Origin: Amaranthus tricolor
Lineage: Eukaryota; Streptophyta; Magnoliopsida; Caryophyllales; Amaranthaceae
Direction of reading: 5' to 3'
Assembly (NCBI RefSeq): GCF_026212465.1
Contig: NC_080053.1
Coordinates: 19,629,273 to 19,693,272, forward strand
DNA length: 64,000 nucleotides
A program made the translations under genes and the position numbers. Every line of letters begins with the position of its first letter. Position 1 is the stretch's first letter. The notes beneath the pieces are model-generated. The model was not told where the DNA came from, searched no databases, and saw only the letters and a program-made list of their open reading frames with translations. Shown here piece by piece: positions 21,936 to 33,630 of the stretch.

Positions 21936-24900
21936 TTAATCTGAAAAATCTTGGACTCCTAGCTGTCTTCTGAATTTGATGAACTTTTCTATTGGAAGTG
22001 CCTTGGTGAATATGTCTGCGAGTTGCTCCTCTGTCTTGCAGAATTTTAGCTTGATCTTTTGTTTCTCGACCAATTCACGAATGAAGTGGTGTCGTATCTC
22101 AATATGCTTTGTGCGACTATGGAAGACTGGATTCTTTGTCATGGCTATTGCTGACATATTGTCACAATAGATGGTAGTTGCATCTTCTGTCTTTTGTTGT
22201 AGATCTTTTAGGATTCTTCTTAGCCATACTGCTTCACATGCCGCGCTTGTCGCTGATACGTATTCTGCTTCTGATGATAATAGTGCTACCGTATCTTGTT
22301 TCTTTGATGACCATGAGATAGACTTGGACCCTAGCTGGAACACGTATCCACTCGTACTTCTTCGATCGTCGATGCTTCCTGCCCAGTCACTATCCGTGTA
22401 GCCTATGAGCTTGTAGTCTGCTTCGGACTCGTACATTATCCCATAGCTTTTTGTTCCTTTGATATACCTGAGTATCCTCTTGGCTGCTGCTAAGTGAGCT
22501 TTGCTTGGCTCACTCATAAACCTTGAGATGATGCTGACTGCATGAACGATGTCTGGTCTTGTATTTGTAAGATATATGAGAGATCCGACTAAACTTCGGT
22601 AGATTGATGCATCCACCTTTTCTTTTCCATCATTCTTTGAGAGCTTCTCATTTGTAGCCATTGGTGTAGCCATTGGCTTACAATCGCTCATGTTGAATTT
22701 TTTGAGCATATCCTCGACATATTTTTCTTGTGAGAGAAATATTTTACCTGGACTTTGCTTGACTTGCATGCCAAGGAAGTACTTCATAGCTCTGAGGTCT
22801 GTCATTTCATATTCTGACATCATTGTCTTTTTGAAGTCTTCTATCATCCTCAGATCGGTGCCTGTGTAGATTAGATCATCTACGTATAGGCATAAGATGA
22901 GAAACTTTGGCCCTTGGGTCTTGATATATAGTGATGGCTCATTTGGGCTTTTTACAAAGCCATTTTGGAGAAGATATCCATCGATTTTGTTGTTCCAGGC
23001 CCGAGGGGCTTGCTTGAGCCCATAGAGGGATTTTCGAAGGCGATACACCTTATCTTCTTTTCCTTTGATTATATATCCTTGAGGTTGTTCGACATATACC
23101 TCTTCTTCTAGCTCCCCATTGAGAAATGCTGATTTGACATCTAATTGATAAACTTGCAATTTAAATTGAGCTGCTAGTGCTAGAACTGACCTGATTGTCT
23201 CCATACGGACAACTGGAGCATATGTCTCGTTGAAGTCAATTCCAGGTTGTTGTGAGTATCCTTTTGCAACTGGACGAGCTTTGTACTTTTGAATGGAGCC
23301 ATCTTCATTGTGCTTGATCTTGTGAACCCATCTGAGACCGATCACGTCCTTGTCTTGAGGTTTGTCAACAAGCTCCCATGTGTCGTTCTTTTCTATCATC
23401 TTAATCTCCTCGTTCATGGCTTCGATCCATCTTTCTTCTTGAGCTGCTTCTTCAAAGTTTTGTGGTTCTCCTGCAAAGAGTGCCATGATGGTGTGATTGC
23501 ATTGATAATCTTCCAAGTAGCATGGTGGACATCGATCTCGTTGTGATCTTCAAACTTGTTGAGCTGGGCTTGAGCGACTTGGCTCCAACCTTGAGCTTTG
23601 TGATGTAGATGGACTTCTTGGGCTCCTTGATGGTGTTCCTAGATTGGTTGATGGTGATGGACTTGCAGATGATTGAGTTGGTGACTGAATTGGATCTTCT
23701 CCTTCATCTGGGCTTGGTGGTGGAATGACTTCTACTGGAACTTCAACATCGTTCTCGTTCCATTGCCATTGCGCCTTTTCATCGAATATGACATCTCTGG
23801 AGATGATCAACTCCTTGGATTCGGGCTGATAGAGACGATATCCTTTAGACTCGTCACTGTATCCAATAAAGATACATTTTTCTCCTTTTCCGTCTAGCTT
23901 ATCCCGATTCTCCTTCGGGACGTGGGCATATGCAATGCACCCGAAAACTTTGAGGTGCTCAACCCTTGGCTTTCTTTTATGCCAAGCTTCATACGGCGTC
24001 ATGCTTCTTACCGCTTTTGTGGGAGACCTGTTAAGTATGTAAATAGCTGTGTGGACAGCTTCTGCCCAAAAATGTTTAGGCAGATTTTTTCCTTGCATCA
24101 TACTCCGAGCCATTTCAGCAATTGTCCTGTTTCTCCTTTCTGCAACACCATTTTGTTGTGGTGTGCGTCTGGCTGTGAGCTCCTTTTTGATGCCGTGTTG
24201 TTTACAAAATTTGTTGAATTCTTTGCTTGTGAATTCTCCCCCACGATCGGTTCTTAGAACCTTTATTGAATGCCCACTTTGTTTTTCTGTTAGGGCTTTA
24301 AATTGCATGAAGTGGGATAATGCTTCTGATTTTTTCTCCAAGAAATACACCCACATCATGCGTGAAAAATCATCCACAATCAACAGAAAGTATCCTTTTC
24401 CGCCAAGAGACGGATTCCTGGTAGGACCCCATATATCAGCATGGACAAGCTCTAATGGAGCTCTAGCCCTCCATGATGAGGCTGGGAATGGTGATCTATG
24501 CATTTTGCCATAGATACAACCCTCACAAATTTTCTTTTCATTAGTGATTGGTGGTAGCCCAATCACCATTTCTCTATTTTTTAACAGTTTTAAACTGTCA
24601 AAATTTAAATGTCCGAATCTCAAATACCACAATTCGGATTCATTCACCATTGTACTTAGGGCAGTATTAAACTCCAATTGCATTTTAAGTGGAAAAATTT
24701 TATTTGGAGCCATTTTAGTGGTAGTGATTAATTGCCCCTTTTTCTTATCATATATGTGGCATTGATTATTATCAAATTTTACCATATAGCCTTTTTAGAC
24801 TAACTGACCCACACTTAACAAATTTTGTGCTAGCCCAGGGACATAAAAGACATCGGGGATGAATTTAGAGGAGCCGTTTTTTGTTTTAACAACAATTGTT

Positions 24901-26045
24901 CCTTTTCCGGCAACTACTTGGTTACTCCCATCACCAAGTGTTATTTGTGATTTTATATTTTCATCAAGATTAGCAAATGAATTTTTATTTCCGGTCATGT
25001 GGTTGGAGCAACCACTATCGATGTACCATGTGTCAGTTTGCTCTTCTTGAGCATTCAGACATGTGTAAAATAATTGATCATTATTTTCTGTGAAATTAGC
25101 CTCTTCCTTTTGCTGGAAATAACAATTTTTTTCAAAATGAGAGTGTCGAGTACATCTTTTGCATTTGTACCGACAATCTCTTGTATTATGATTGTTTTTC
25201 TTGCATAATATGCAATAAGAGTTGTTATCTCGGCTCCCTTGATTTTTATGATTTCCTCTCCCCCTACCACGGTTGTTAAAATTGCCCTTTTTTGGTTGAA
25301 AATTATTACCGTGGCCATTTATATTTTTTCCATTATTAGAAAATTTTAATTTAGCCTGAAAAGTTTGTTCAATTGGTTGCTCTTCAAATTTACGCATTCT
25401 TTCTTCATGTGCTAATAAAGAGCCCATTAATTCAGTCATGGTGAGTGAACTTAAATCTTTATTAGATTCTTCTATAGCAGCCACAATATGATCAAATTTT
25501 TTGGTTAAAGTTCTTAATATTTTTCGAATTATTTTAACATTTTCAATGGTGTCTCCATTGGATCGAATTTGGTTAACAATATTTGAGACTCGGTCGGTAT
25601 ATGATTGAATTGACTCATTATCGGTCATTTGCATACTATCAAATTGACCCCATAAAGATTGTAATTTGAAGAGTATTACCTTTTCCGAGCCTCGATATTT
25701 TGTCTCCAAAGTGCTCCATGCCTCCTTTGCAGTTGTGGCGGTCATGATTGTTGGTAGGATCGTCTCATGTAGTCCACGATATATTATAGAGAGGGCATAA
25801 TGATCCCTTCTTTTGTTTTGCTTGTATTGACACTTTTTTGTGTCATCCCAAGAAGCCTCTTCATTGGCATCTTTGGGTTGTTCATAACCATCTTGAATAA
25901 TTTCCCATATATCTTGGGTAATGAAAATTGATTTCATTTGCATACTTCATTGATCAAATTTCTCCCCTTTAAATATAGGTACCCAATTAACTTGGGGATT
26001 AAATATGTTTGTGTTTGGGTTTGAATTGGGGTTAGGGGAGGCCAT
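21936..26045 (-). pseudogene. copia D gag-pol polyprotein with three in-frame stops
   Basis: The probable start is the ATG at 26045 (MASPNPNSNP). One frame then runs to the normal stop at 21936, broken only by in-frame stops at 25947-25949, about 24792-24794 and 23550-23552. Each fits a single C-to-T or G-to-A change. Domains in order: gag, CCHC knuckle (CKRCTRHSHFEKNC) at about 25150, protease (WYIDSGCSNHMTG) at about 25010, GAG-pre-integrase (LRFGHLN), integrase (HADIWGP, TDRGGEF, NGVAERRN), reverse transcriptase (YVDDL at about 22880) and RNase H (KHIEIRHHFI near the end). There is no frameshift, so it is the best preserved copia coding region here. Confidence 0.94.
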
Positions 26046-26136
26046 TTATATATATATGTGGAGTTGGTATTGATATGAAATTTGGATGATATATGATTAA
26101 AAAAAAGGCTTTGGATTAGTGGCTCTTGATACCAAA

Positions 26137-26482
26137 TGTTAGAATTAATATGCGGAAGTTGTAGTGGATTATTGATTTTGATTAATAAATATTGAAGATG
26201 CTAGTATGAAAAATAAAGAGGAGAGTTGATGGCTTTTGTGAAAAAAGGTTTTTTGTATTATGTGGCTTGGTTACAAATGAGAGCATGCAACACATATATA
26301 TAGTGCTTTTATGTTGGTGCTTTCACCATCATTATGTTTCTAGTCTTTTCTACAACTTGTAGATAGTTCTAGACTATTAGCTTTAGGGTGTTAGTCTAGA
26401 TAGTTCTAGGATATCATAGAATTTTTTTACTTACTTCTTGATACATTACTCCCTAGATTTTTCTAGATTACACTATTTAACA
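26137..26482 (-). repeat. 5' LTR of copia D
   Basis: 346 bp, immediately after the primer-binding site in element orientation. It differs from the other LTR by three substitutions. Confidence 0.95.
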
Positions 26483-26487
26483 CAACG

Positions 26488-26580
26488 GGCTATTTTATTC
26501 ACAAGTCTGTCGCTATATAACTTGAGCAATGTTTTTAGCGACGAAATTGCTAATCGCTATATAAGCGTCCTTTTATAGTG
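26488..26580. mobile_element. CACTA-like terminal fragment
   Basis: The segment ends ...GTCCTTTTATAGTG; inverted this is CACTATAAAAGGAC, a typical CACTA terminus, followed inward by GCGATTAGCAATTTCGTCGC-like subterminal repeats. Related GCGACGA and GCGATG motifs occur at 21480-21577, so copia D probably inserted into this element. No left terminus was found. Confidence 0.5.
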
Positions 26581-27171
26581 TATACTCGACATGTTGTGAA
26601 AGAAAATATTAGTATCAATTCAAAGTAATTAAGCTGCATGGTACATGAGCTACTTGTATGATGATGAATGAATTTCTTTTTGGTGTTTCCATTTTTGACC
26701 AAAAGAATTAGAGTAGCACTCACTCAGTGGAGTCACTCCTCACTTTAGTTACTGAAACTGAACTTATGATGTTTGTGTTGGCTTATATCATTATCATAAA
26801 CCAGCAAGCTTTTGGAGATCCCAAGGCTACTTTTATTTACTACTAATACTAACTTCACACTTCTTTTATTACTGCCTTTTGCTTTCACGTTTCCTCATAC
26901 TAACATCAAGGATCTATTTTTTGGATTTTAAACCATAAAAAGGAGATCCAATGACAAAATTATTTGTACCATTTTATCATCTTTTTAAGTAAAGATTTGT
27001 CTTTCATACCTTCTTTTCTCTTTTTCAGTTTTTGCAAGCTATATTGTCGCTTAATGAATTGAAATTCTCCATTTTTTTTTAGTTTCTTTTAATCTTAACT
27101 TTATTAGCCTCATTCTTTAAGTATCTAAAATAATGTCATTATTATAATCATATATTTCATTTATTTTTAAG
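26581..27171. other. intergenic DNA, nothing recognised
   Basis: Non-coding and AT-rich. A 17-bp sequence at 26601-26617 (AGAAAATATTAGTATCA) repeats 21464-21480 on the other side of copia D. Confidence 0.5.
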
Positions 27172-27355
27172 TATCATCGTATCCAGTATATCCTATTTAT
27201 AGAAACTATGATCTTACTCTAGGGGGGGATAGAAGACGACAATCCATACCTATGAAGAAGGATGTGAAAAAAGCCCAAATAGAGAAATTCCTGCAACGAA
27301 AGAGAATGAATAAAGCTAAACTCGTAAGCCTGCAACTTACAACACAAGCTAAGCC
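27172..27355 (-). mobile_element. 3' end fragment of an RTE-type LINE
   Basis: On the minus strand it matches the 3' tail of the LINE at 62836-63560 in order: TTGTAAGTTGCA, a TATGG(G/A)(T/A)TGxxxTGTCGTC motif, TCTAxCCCCC, ATAGTTTxTAT and GATAxACTGG, ending in CGATGAT. It is a short, diverged, 5'-truncated copy with no coding capacity. Confidence 0.55.
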
Positions 27356-29780
27356 ATTAGCATAATTAAAACAAAGGATAAAAAATAAATAAATGAGTAA
27401 ATTAGTGGTCACGTAAAAATATTATATGTGAGTTTCTGAACTTTAGAGTAGTTCTCTTCATAATGCCTACATTCCTACCTTATAGGAAATTCTTGAATAC
27501 TATGTTTAGTAATGATGATTTCATTTGAAAGTAGATATTTGACTTAAATTTAGTGTTTGGCAATAAGAAAATTTCCAATTTGGTTTTGAATCAAATTCAC
27601 CCCACCATTGTTATAAAATTGGTTAAAGTTGAGGATTTGAGAATGACTCCCCACACCTTGTTATTCTCAAATTTTTCATTGATGATTTCATAATTGCAAT
27701 CTATAACTAGAAATGAAATATTTATTCCCAAACGCAACCTAAAACTTTTCTGTTGGATTTCTTAACCTACAACGTTTATATCAAGGAGAGATTCTTATAT
27801 TTGGGGCAGTAGCAAATGTTATATTTTGTGGCATTATGGGGGTTACAGTGTTCCTCCAAATTATGGTCAAGTTCAAAAGAAAGTACCGTCACTTTACATA
27901 TGAGAAAAATTCCACATTATTAAAAACGTGGGTATTATCCTTCTATTACCACGTGAGTGTGGCCTTGTGAGAAAGTGTTAACATCCTCAAGTATATGTAC
28001 AAGTCAATGTTCATCATTTGTGAGTTTGGGATCCGAGTCCACGAATGCTATGTGAGTGTTTCCGCATGAGTAGACCCATGAGATGATTATCAGATGAATT
28101 GTCACCGTCTAACAATCACCTCAAGGCTTGGAAGCCTTGGAAGCCAATCTTTCTAACAAACATGCTACATGTAACATGTTCTTCCATACCTCGGATTTCT
28201 AATGGGGCATGGCATTGTTGAGTGCTTCTAAATGCATACTTCCATTCCATTACTGTCTTTCTGTTGGCCACCTTTTTTTTTAATCTTCCATTAGCTGATT
28301 AGCTCTATCATTTTCTGATGTTTATATATACTCAATCCTTTAAAATTGCGATGGAAATTACGATAACCACTAGTGTTGACGTGGTGTTTTGAAAATCGCA
28401 AAGGACACAGAAGATGGAAATTTGTATTATTATTGTTTTGATGATGTAATAAGATGTGGTTATATTTAGATGAGAAATATTTATGATATTAATTACTATT
28501 GTGGTTGAGTTAAATTGATGTTGAAATGATGACTTGGCAAATAGAACTATGGTTAGATATTTTGAATTATGTACTTAGGAGTAGAGCAAAGAATTTTATG
28601 GCCCTGTTTATTTTTTAGTTATTTAAAAAAATTAAAGCTCTTCACGAAACACTTAAAAATTAACATAGACTAAATTTTATGCTATATAACTAAAAAAAAT
28701 AAACATTTATGAATACTAATTTTTATAATAAAATAAGTAGATATGACAATCAAACCAATAAACAAATAACAAGATAACTATAATTTTGAGTAAAAATAAA
28801 AGTGACAAAAGACATCAAATGCCAAATGATCAAAAGTAATCAAAGCATCAAATAGATAGAAAAAAAAAGAACACAATCAGAATAAAAGAAAAAATAAAAA
28901 TTTAATACAAAAAATAAAAGAAATAGAGTCAATGGCAATTAAAAAATATTCAAGCACTTACTTCTTTCCACGAGTGAAAGACTAGAAATTATTTCCTTCT
29001 AATACCAAAATATCACATTTATTTCGCATGTCGCCGCCATTACTATCATCAATAGCCACTACCATTATTTTTCTTGCTTCGTTTCTTGCCATTGAGCCCC
29101 TATCAATTTTACAAAACCATTGTTTATTCTTCAACACTTACTTAAGAGGATTCTATATCCATTTTTTAGCAGTTACTTTCTGAGAAATAAATTGAGAATT
29201 GGTAATATTAGGTTGATTGCATTAGCATTTGTATTTTTTTCGCATAGGATGAATTGATGTTATTGATTTGCCTTCAATAATAATAATTTTAAAGATTTTT
29301 GAAAAAGAAATAAGCTTGTTTATATTGGGTTCCCTGGGCGGTCGCACACCCTGAACCGCCCCTGTATGCACTTGATGTTGAAATGATGAAACTAATCTAC
29401 AATGCATGTTTGATTATACGATTGTCTGCTCATGGCTAATTATTAAAATACATCAAATCACTTAAAGTGAAATATGAGAGAAATAAAGTCATTCTATTTG
29501 TTGTGATCTAAGTATAGAAATATTCAGCAGACCGTCCTGTTTTATTAGTATTTTGTTCTGAAAAAAGGAAGTATTACTGATAAAAAATACTGTAACAGTA
29601 AAAGCAAAGACTGCCGGTAAAAAAAAACCCTCGAAAGAGAAAAAACCATTCAAACAGAGCAACATCGAGACATGCCACTCAAGGATAAAACATAGAAGTG
29701 GACTATGATTACAAAATTCGGATTCACACCATTTACTGACCTACAAGTCTAAAACAAAAACAAAAGCAACTACTACACCA
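27356..29780. other. long intergenic stretch
   Basis: No gene, RNA or well-bounded repeat was recognised in about 2.4 kb. It is AT-rich, with poly(A)-rich patches at 28620-28930. Open frames are under 65 codons and lack domains. Confidence 0.5.
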
Positions 29781-29788
29781 ATATGAAA

Positions 29789-29905
29789 GGGTGTTGCTAT
29801 TTTTCGCCACCCCTTTTCATTTTTTCGCCACCCCCTCCAAAATTACTTAATTGCCTCTGGATTTAAAAGAATTACAAAAATGCCATTGGAGTTGAAAAAT
29901 AATTA
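29789..29905 (+). repeat. left terminal inverted repeat of E1
   Basis: Starts GGGTGTTGCTATTTTTCGCC and contains two TTCGCCACCC motifs. Pairs with 36682-36791 inverted; the similarity continues past AATTGCC to a GCCATTG(G/A)AG motif. The outermost 8 or so bases of the two ends do not match. It may hold transposase binding sites. Confidence 0.85.
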
Positions 29906-29980
29906 ATAAATGTAAATCACGCTTAATAAATGTAAATCACGCTTAATAACACTATTAAGAATTTAATGAGGATGATTTGT

Positions 29981-29990
29981 CTATATATAT
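29981..29990 (+). promoter_or_regulatory. putative TATA box of the E1 transposase gene
   Basis: CTATATATAT lies about 115 bp before the proposed start codon at 30104, just inside the terminal repeat; E2 has the same sequence. Inferred from position only. Confidence 0.45.
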
Positions 29991-30160
29991 CGAACTCTGA
30001 GATGCGTTTGAAATACGAATTGAAACACGGTACTATCTCACTAAAAACTGGTACTATCTCTCTAAAAAGTGTTAATGAAGTTGTAAGGCGAAGTTGGTTG
30101 AATATGGCTAACGAAAGCGACTATGAGTCGGATGCGGTACGTAAAATTGCCGTTCGAAGG

Positions 30161-30350
30161 AAAAAAAAAAAAAAAAAAAAAAAAAACAAGTCGCACAAAT
30201 CTGGGCGACTGAACCATGGTCTAGTCGCACAGATCTGGGCGACTGAACCATGGTCCAGTCGCACAAAACTGGGCGACTGAACCATGGTTCAGTCGCCCAG
30301 TTTTATGCGACTGAACCATGGTTCAGTCGCCCAGATCTGTGCGACTGCTA

Positions 30351-30374
<24 letters not shown>
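30161..30374. repeat. left palindromic module of E1, inside transposase intron 1
   Basis: Ten half-sites, AGTCGC and GCGACT alternating (30189-30346), separated by palindromic spacers such as AACCATGGTT and AGATCT-like cores. The array lies between 26 A and 24 T, so the whole block can fold as one hairpin. It sits within the predicted intron 30137-30970. Confidence 0.9.
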
Positions 30375-30381
<7 letters not shown>

Positions 30382-30419
30382 ATTTACGTATTAATGTATT
30401 TTTAAATTATTTTTATAAT

Positions 30420-30845
30420 TATTGTTAGTATTATTATTGTTGTTGTCATTATTTTAATTTTTATTGTTGATATTTTTATTTTTTAAATTTTTTAATATTT
30501 TAATTTACGTAATTTATTTATTTATTATTGTTATAATTATTATTATTATTGTTGTATTTGTTGTTATTATTATTATTATTATTATTATTGTTATTATTAT
30601 TATTGTTATAACTATTATTTATTTATTTATTTATTATTGTTATAATTATTTATTTATTTATTATTGTTATAACTATTATTATTATTGTTATTATTTTTCT
30701 TGTCATTATTTATTTATTTTAAATGTTTTTAAATTTTTTTTGTTAACGTAATGTTTTTATTATTATTAAAATTATTATTGTTATTGTCATTATTAATTTG
30801 ATTTATCGTTATCTATTTATTTATTAGTATTATTATTATTATAAA

Positions 30846-30888
<43 letters not shown>

Positions 30889-30940
30889 GTTGTTGTTGTT
30901 GTTATTATTAATCCAAATATTATTATTGTAGTCATTAATG
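30420..30940. repeat. ATT/ATTT-type microsatellite in E1 transposase intron 1
   Basis: Long low-complexity TTA, TTAT and ATTG repeats fill the rest of intron 1. Open frames here, rich in Ile, Val and Tyr, are artefacts of the repeat. E2 has the same tract with small length changes. Confidence 0.85.
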
Positions 30941-33401
30941 TACTTAATTTATATCATTTCAAATGTGCAGGAGTTTGAAAATTTTGGAGACAACGTAGAC
31001 TACTCCGGTCGCTTTGTTACGGATAGGGAATTTATCTCCATAGATGAGTTACATAGTTGGGCCGATGCGATAGCAATTACAATCGGTTTTCTATTTACAC
31101 GTGCTTCTTATAAAAAGAAAGAAGGACGTTCCAGAGTTAGTTGTTATTTAAGATGTCACCGCTATGGTAAACTTAGGGGTGATGTAGATAATGTAGATAA
31201 TGCTGCCCGACCTGGTTCTAAAAGTAGGAGTTGTGGGTGTAAATTTATGATTGTAGGAAGTAGTCGTAAACCAGGAGAAAGACCTTGGACGGTAAGGGTG
31301 TGTCCTGGTGTAAAGGGAAAACATAACCACCCGTTCTTGGTGTACAGAGATGGTCATGTAAGGGCGAGGATTAATGTAGATATTCGGGAGCACATACGAC
31401 AGCTTAGTGCAACCGGAATGCAACCGGCCTTTATTATGAATTCTATTAGAGATAATTTTCCTGGTTTTTATGCTAGTATGAATCAGATATATAATATTAG
31501 GCAATCAATAAGGAGAGATTAAATGGAGGGCAGGACTCCCCTTCAACACTGTCTTCATATGGCCACAGAACATAATTATGTGGTCTGGACAGAGTTGGAT
31601 AATGACGGGCACTTGAGCAGACTTTTAATTGCAAATCCTACTTCAATCCAAATGATACGTACGTGGCCGTATGTTGTGCTGATAGATACAACGTACAAAA
31701 CGAACAAATCAAAGTGGCCACTATGTGAAGTCATCGGAATGACGCCAACAAATCACAACTTCTTGGTTGCGTTTTGTTTGATGCGAGATGAGGCGGCTGT
31801 GTCGTACTCGTGGGTGCTGCAGGGATTGAGAGATATTTTCGGCAGTGCTCAGACTCCTAGCGTCATTGTAACCGATCGTGACGAAGGTTTATCTGCAGCT
31901 ATTCGTGACGTCTTCCCAGGTAAAAACGCTATGTGAGTTCATTATTGTGGTTATATCTATTGATAATGTCTTAATTACGTTCACTGTTTTGTTTAATGTA
32001 GATGTACGTCATTTGTTATGCACCTGGCATATTGGCAACGATGTTGAGAACATGGTGGACAAGTTGTGCGGCGGCAAGAAAAATCAACAAGGGCAGTTAT
32101 TTAGGAAAAGTAGATGGAACCCCTTGGTTGAAAGTGCTACAATCCGGGAATATGAAAAGAGATGGGAAGGGATCGTCACTACGTGGTCGGTTAGGAACCG
32201 AAGGGTCGTTCGGTATTTGACTGGAACATGGATTCCACTTAGAGAGAAATTTGTGCGTGCGTGGACGAATGATGGTTTACACTTTGGTAACCATACTACC
32301 AGCAGAGTGGAAACGCGAACGCCAATGACAAAGAGTACTTTCAATCTCTGGTCGATGAAGTCCTTAAATCTGATCCCGCTTTTGTTCGCCGAATGGCTGA
32401 GGTACTTGAATATGAATTACACCCAGATGGTGCGGATATACCTGAGCCTTACGCTAGTCCACCGAGAAAGGGAAGACCAAGCACTAGTAAAACCATGAGA
32501 AGGAGAAAAAGTTCATTTGAATATAGCCGATCATCTTCTCGTGGTCGAGGGTCTAGATCTTCTTCCCGCGGGAGATCAAGTGGCAGATCTAGTGGCCGAG
32601 AGACGCAATCTTCAGTAGGAATTAAGTTCAGTTTCAACTTATCCGGTAATTGAATTAATTTTTAGTTTTTTTCATTAATTATTTGTTATTGTGGTTATAT
32701 TAACTTAATTTACATTTATTGTAGATGATCCAGGAGGTCGTGATTTCTCACAGTTTCCATGGCCTGATTACATCCCATTCATGCTTCCTCCTTATTTGTT
32801 CGACTGGATTGATGTGTTAGGTGATGGTAACTGTGGATTTAGAGCAATTGCCGTCACAGAGCTGGGAGGCGAGGAAGCATGGCCTATTTTAAGACGTGCT
32901 ATGAGTATGGAAATGCAAATGAACAGAGCGCAATACCTAACTTTGTATCTATCTCATGAGTCACTAGACGAGTCAATATTCAGAGTAGGTTCACACACCG
33001 ATGGACCTGCTCCTTTCATGCACTGGTTCGATGCACCGATGGCTTTCTACTCTGCAGCAACGTTTCTTAACATTGCCATTGCTTTTTATGGTTCTGCTAA
33101 CGGTGATTCATTAAACAACTGTTTGATTCTTCCTTTAATAAAATCACAGGCCGCGAGAAGTGTAAATAAACTAATACATATACTTTGGGTTAATCGAAAT
33201 CATTTTGTTCAACTTTTTATGAACGACGATTCATCCCCTCTGCCGCCGATCCACCCACGTTGGAAACAAGCAGCTGACAATTTCGCGAAAGATCTTGACA
33301 CAAATTTCACTACGAGGATTATGCTGTGGAATAATCTACGCGGGGCACCCCCACCAACAAATAACACCGCTGACGATGCTGTAAATTTTGATACTCCATA
33401 G

Positions 33402-33630
33402 AATTTATACACGACATTCATTAGAAGTTGTATATAATCCATAATTATACTACAGTGTGTGATGTTAACAATTTATTTATTTCTTTGATTAATAGGAGGA
33501 ATTTATAATGCTGGTAGACAAATATACATGTATTTGTGTGATGTGGGTTAGTGTGTATATTTATGTAAATTAAATGCAATCATTGACGAAATTAAATGCA
33601 ATAAATAATGTAAAATAGTTTCAGTACAGA
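33402..33630. terminator. intergenic region between the convergent E1 genes
   Basis: 229 bp between the OTU stop and the PMD stop. It contains AATAAA-like sequences (GCAATAAATAATG at about 33598), so both transcripts may end here, as in MuDR. Inferred from position. Confidence 0.4.

Larger units (their letters stand above)
21578..26487 (-). mobile_element. Ty1/copia LTR retrotransposon D with target site duplication
   Basis: A complete minus-strand insertion. The 346-bp LTRs (21583-21928 and 26137-26482) differ at three positions by eye. CAACG duplications lie at 21578-21582 and 26483-26487. The primer-binding site (plus-strand GGCTCTTGATACCA) is at 26121-26134 and the polypurine tract touches the left LTR at 21929. 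Of the five copia elements it has the lowest LTR divergence. The integrase and RT sequence recall Tork/TNT1-type elements, but the lineage call is tentative. Confidence 0.95.
30104..33401 (+). pseudogene. E1 FAR1-like/MULE transposase fused to OTU protease
   Basis: The predicted four exons are 30104-30136, 30971-31919, 32002-32645 and 32725-33401, all with GT...AG introns and consistent phases. Exon 1 encodes only 11 residues (MANESDYESDA). Exon 2 has a FAR1/WRKY-GCM1-like zinc-binding region (cysteines at about 31140-31245, then KHNHPF) and the MULE core (LIDTTYK, VTDRDEG). Exon 3 continues the core (LLCTWHIGND) and ends in an Arg/Ser-rich linker. Exon 4 is an OTU cysteine protease domain, with DGNCGF at about 32822 and the catalytic-type histidine in NRNHFVQL at about 33194. 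Two lesions: in-frame TAA at 31520-31522 and a one-base loss near 32308-32316. The exon total plus that one base is a multiple of three (768 codons). No SWIM zinc finger was seen. Confidence 0.85.

Noticed and set aside
30189..30346. Regularly spaced repeats resembling a CRISPR array
   Set aside because: The units are palindromic half-sites with similar spacers in a plant transposon intron; no Cas genes and no unique spacers.
30464..30751. 95-codon hydrophobic frame resembling a membrane protein (also 40304-40588)
   Set aside because: It is the ATT-type microsatellite in transposase intron 1; residue composition follows the repeat.
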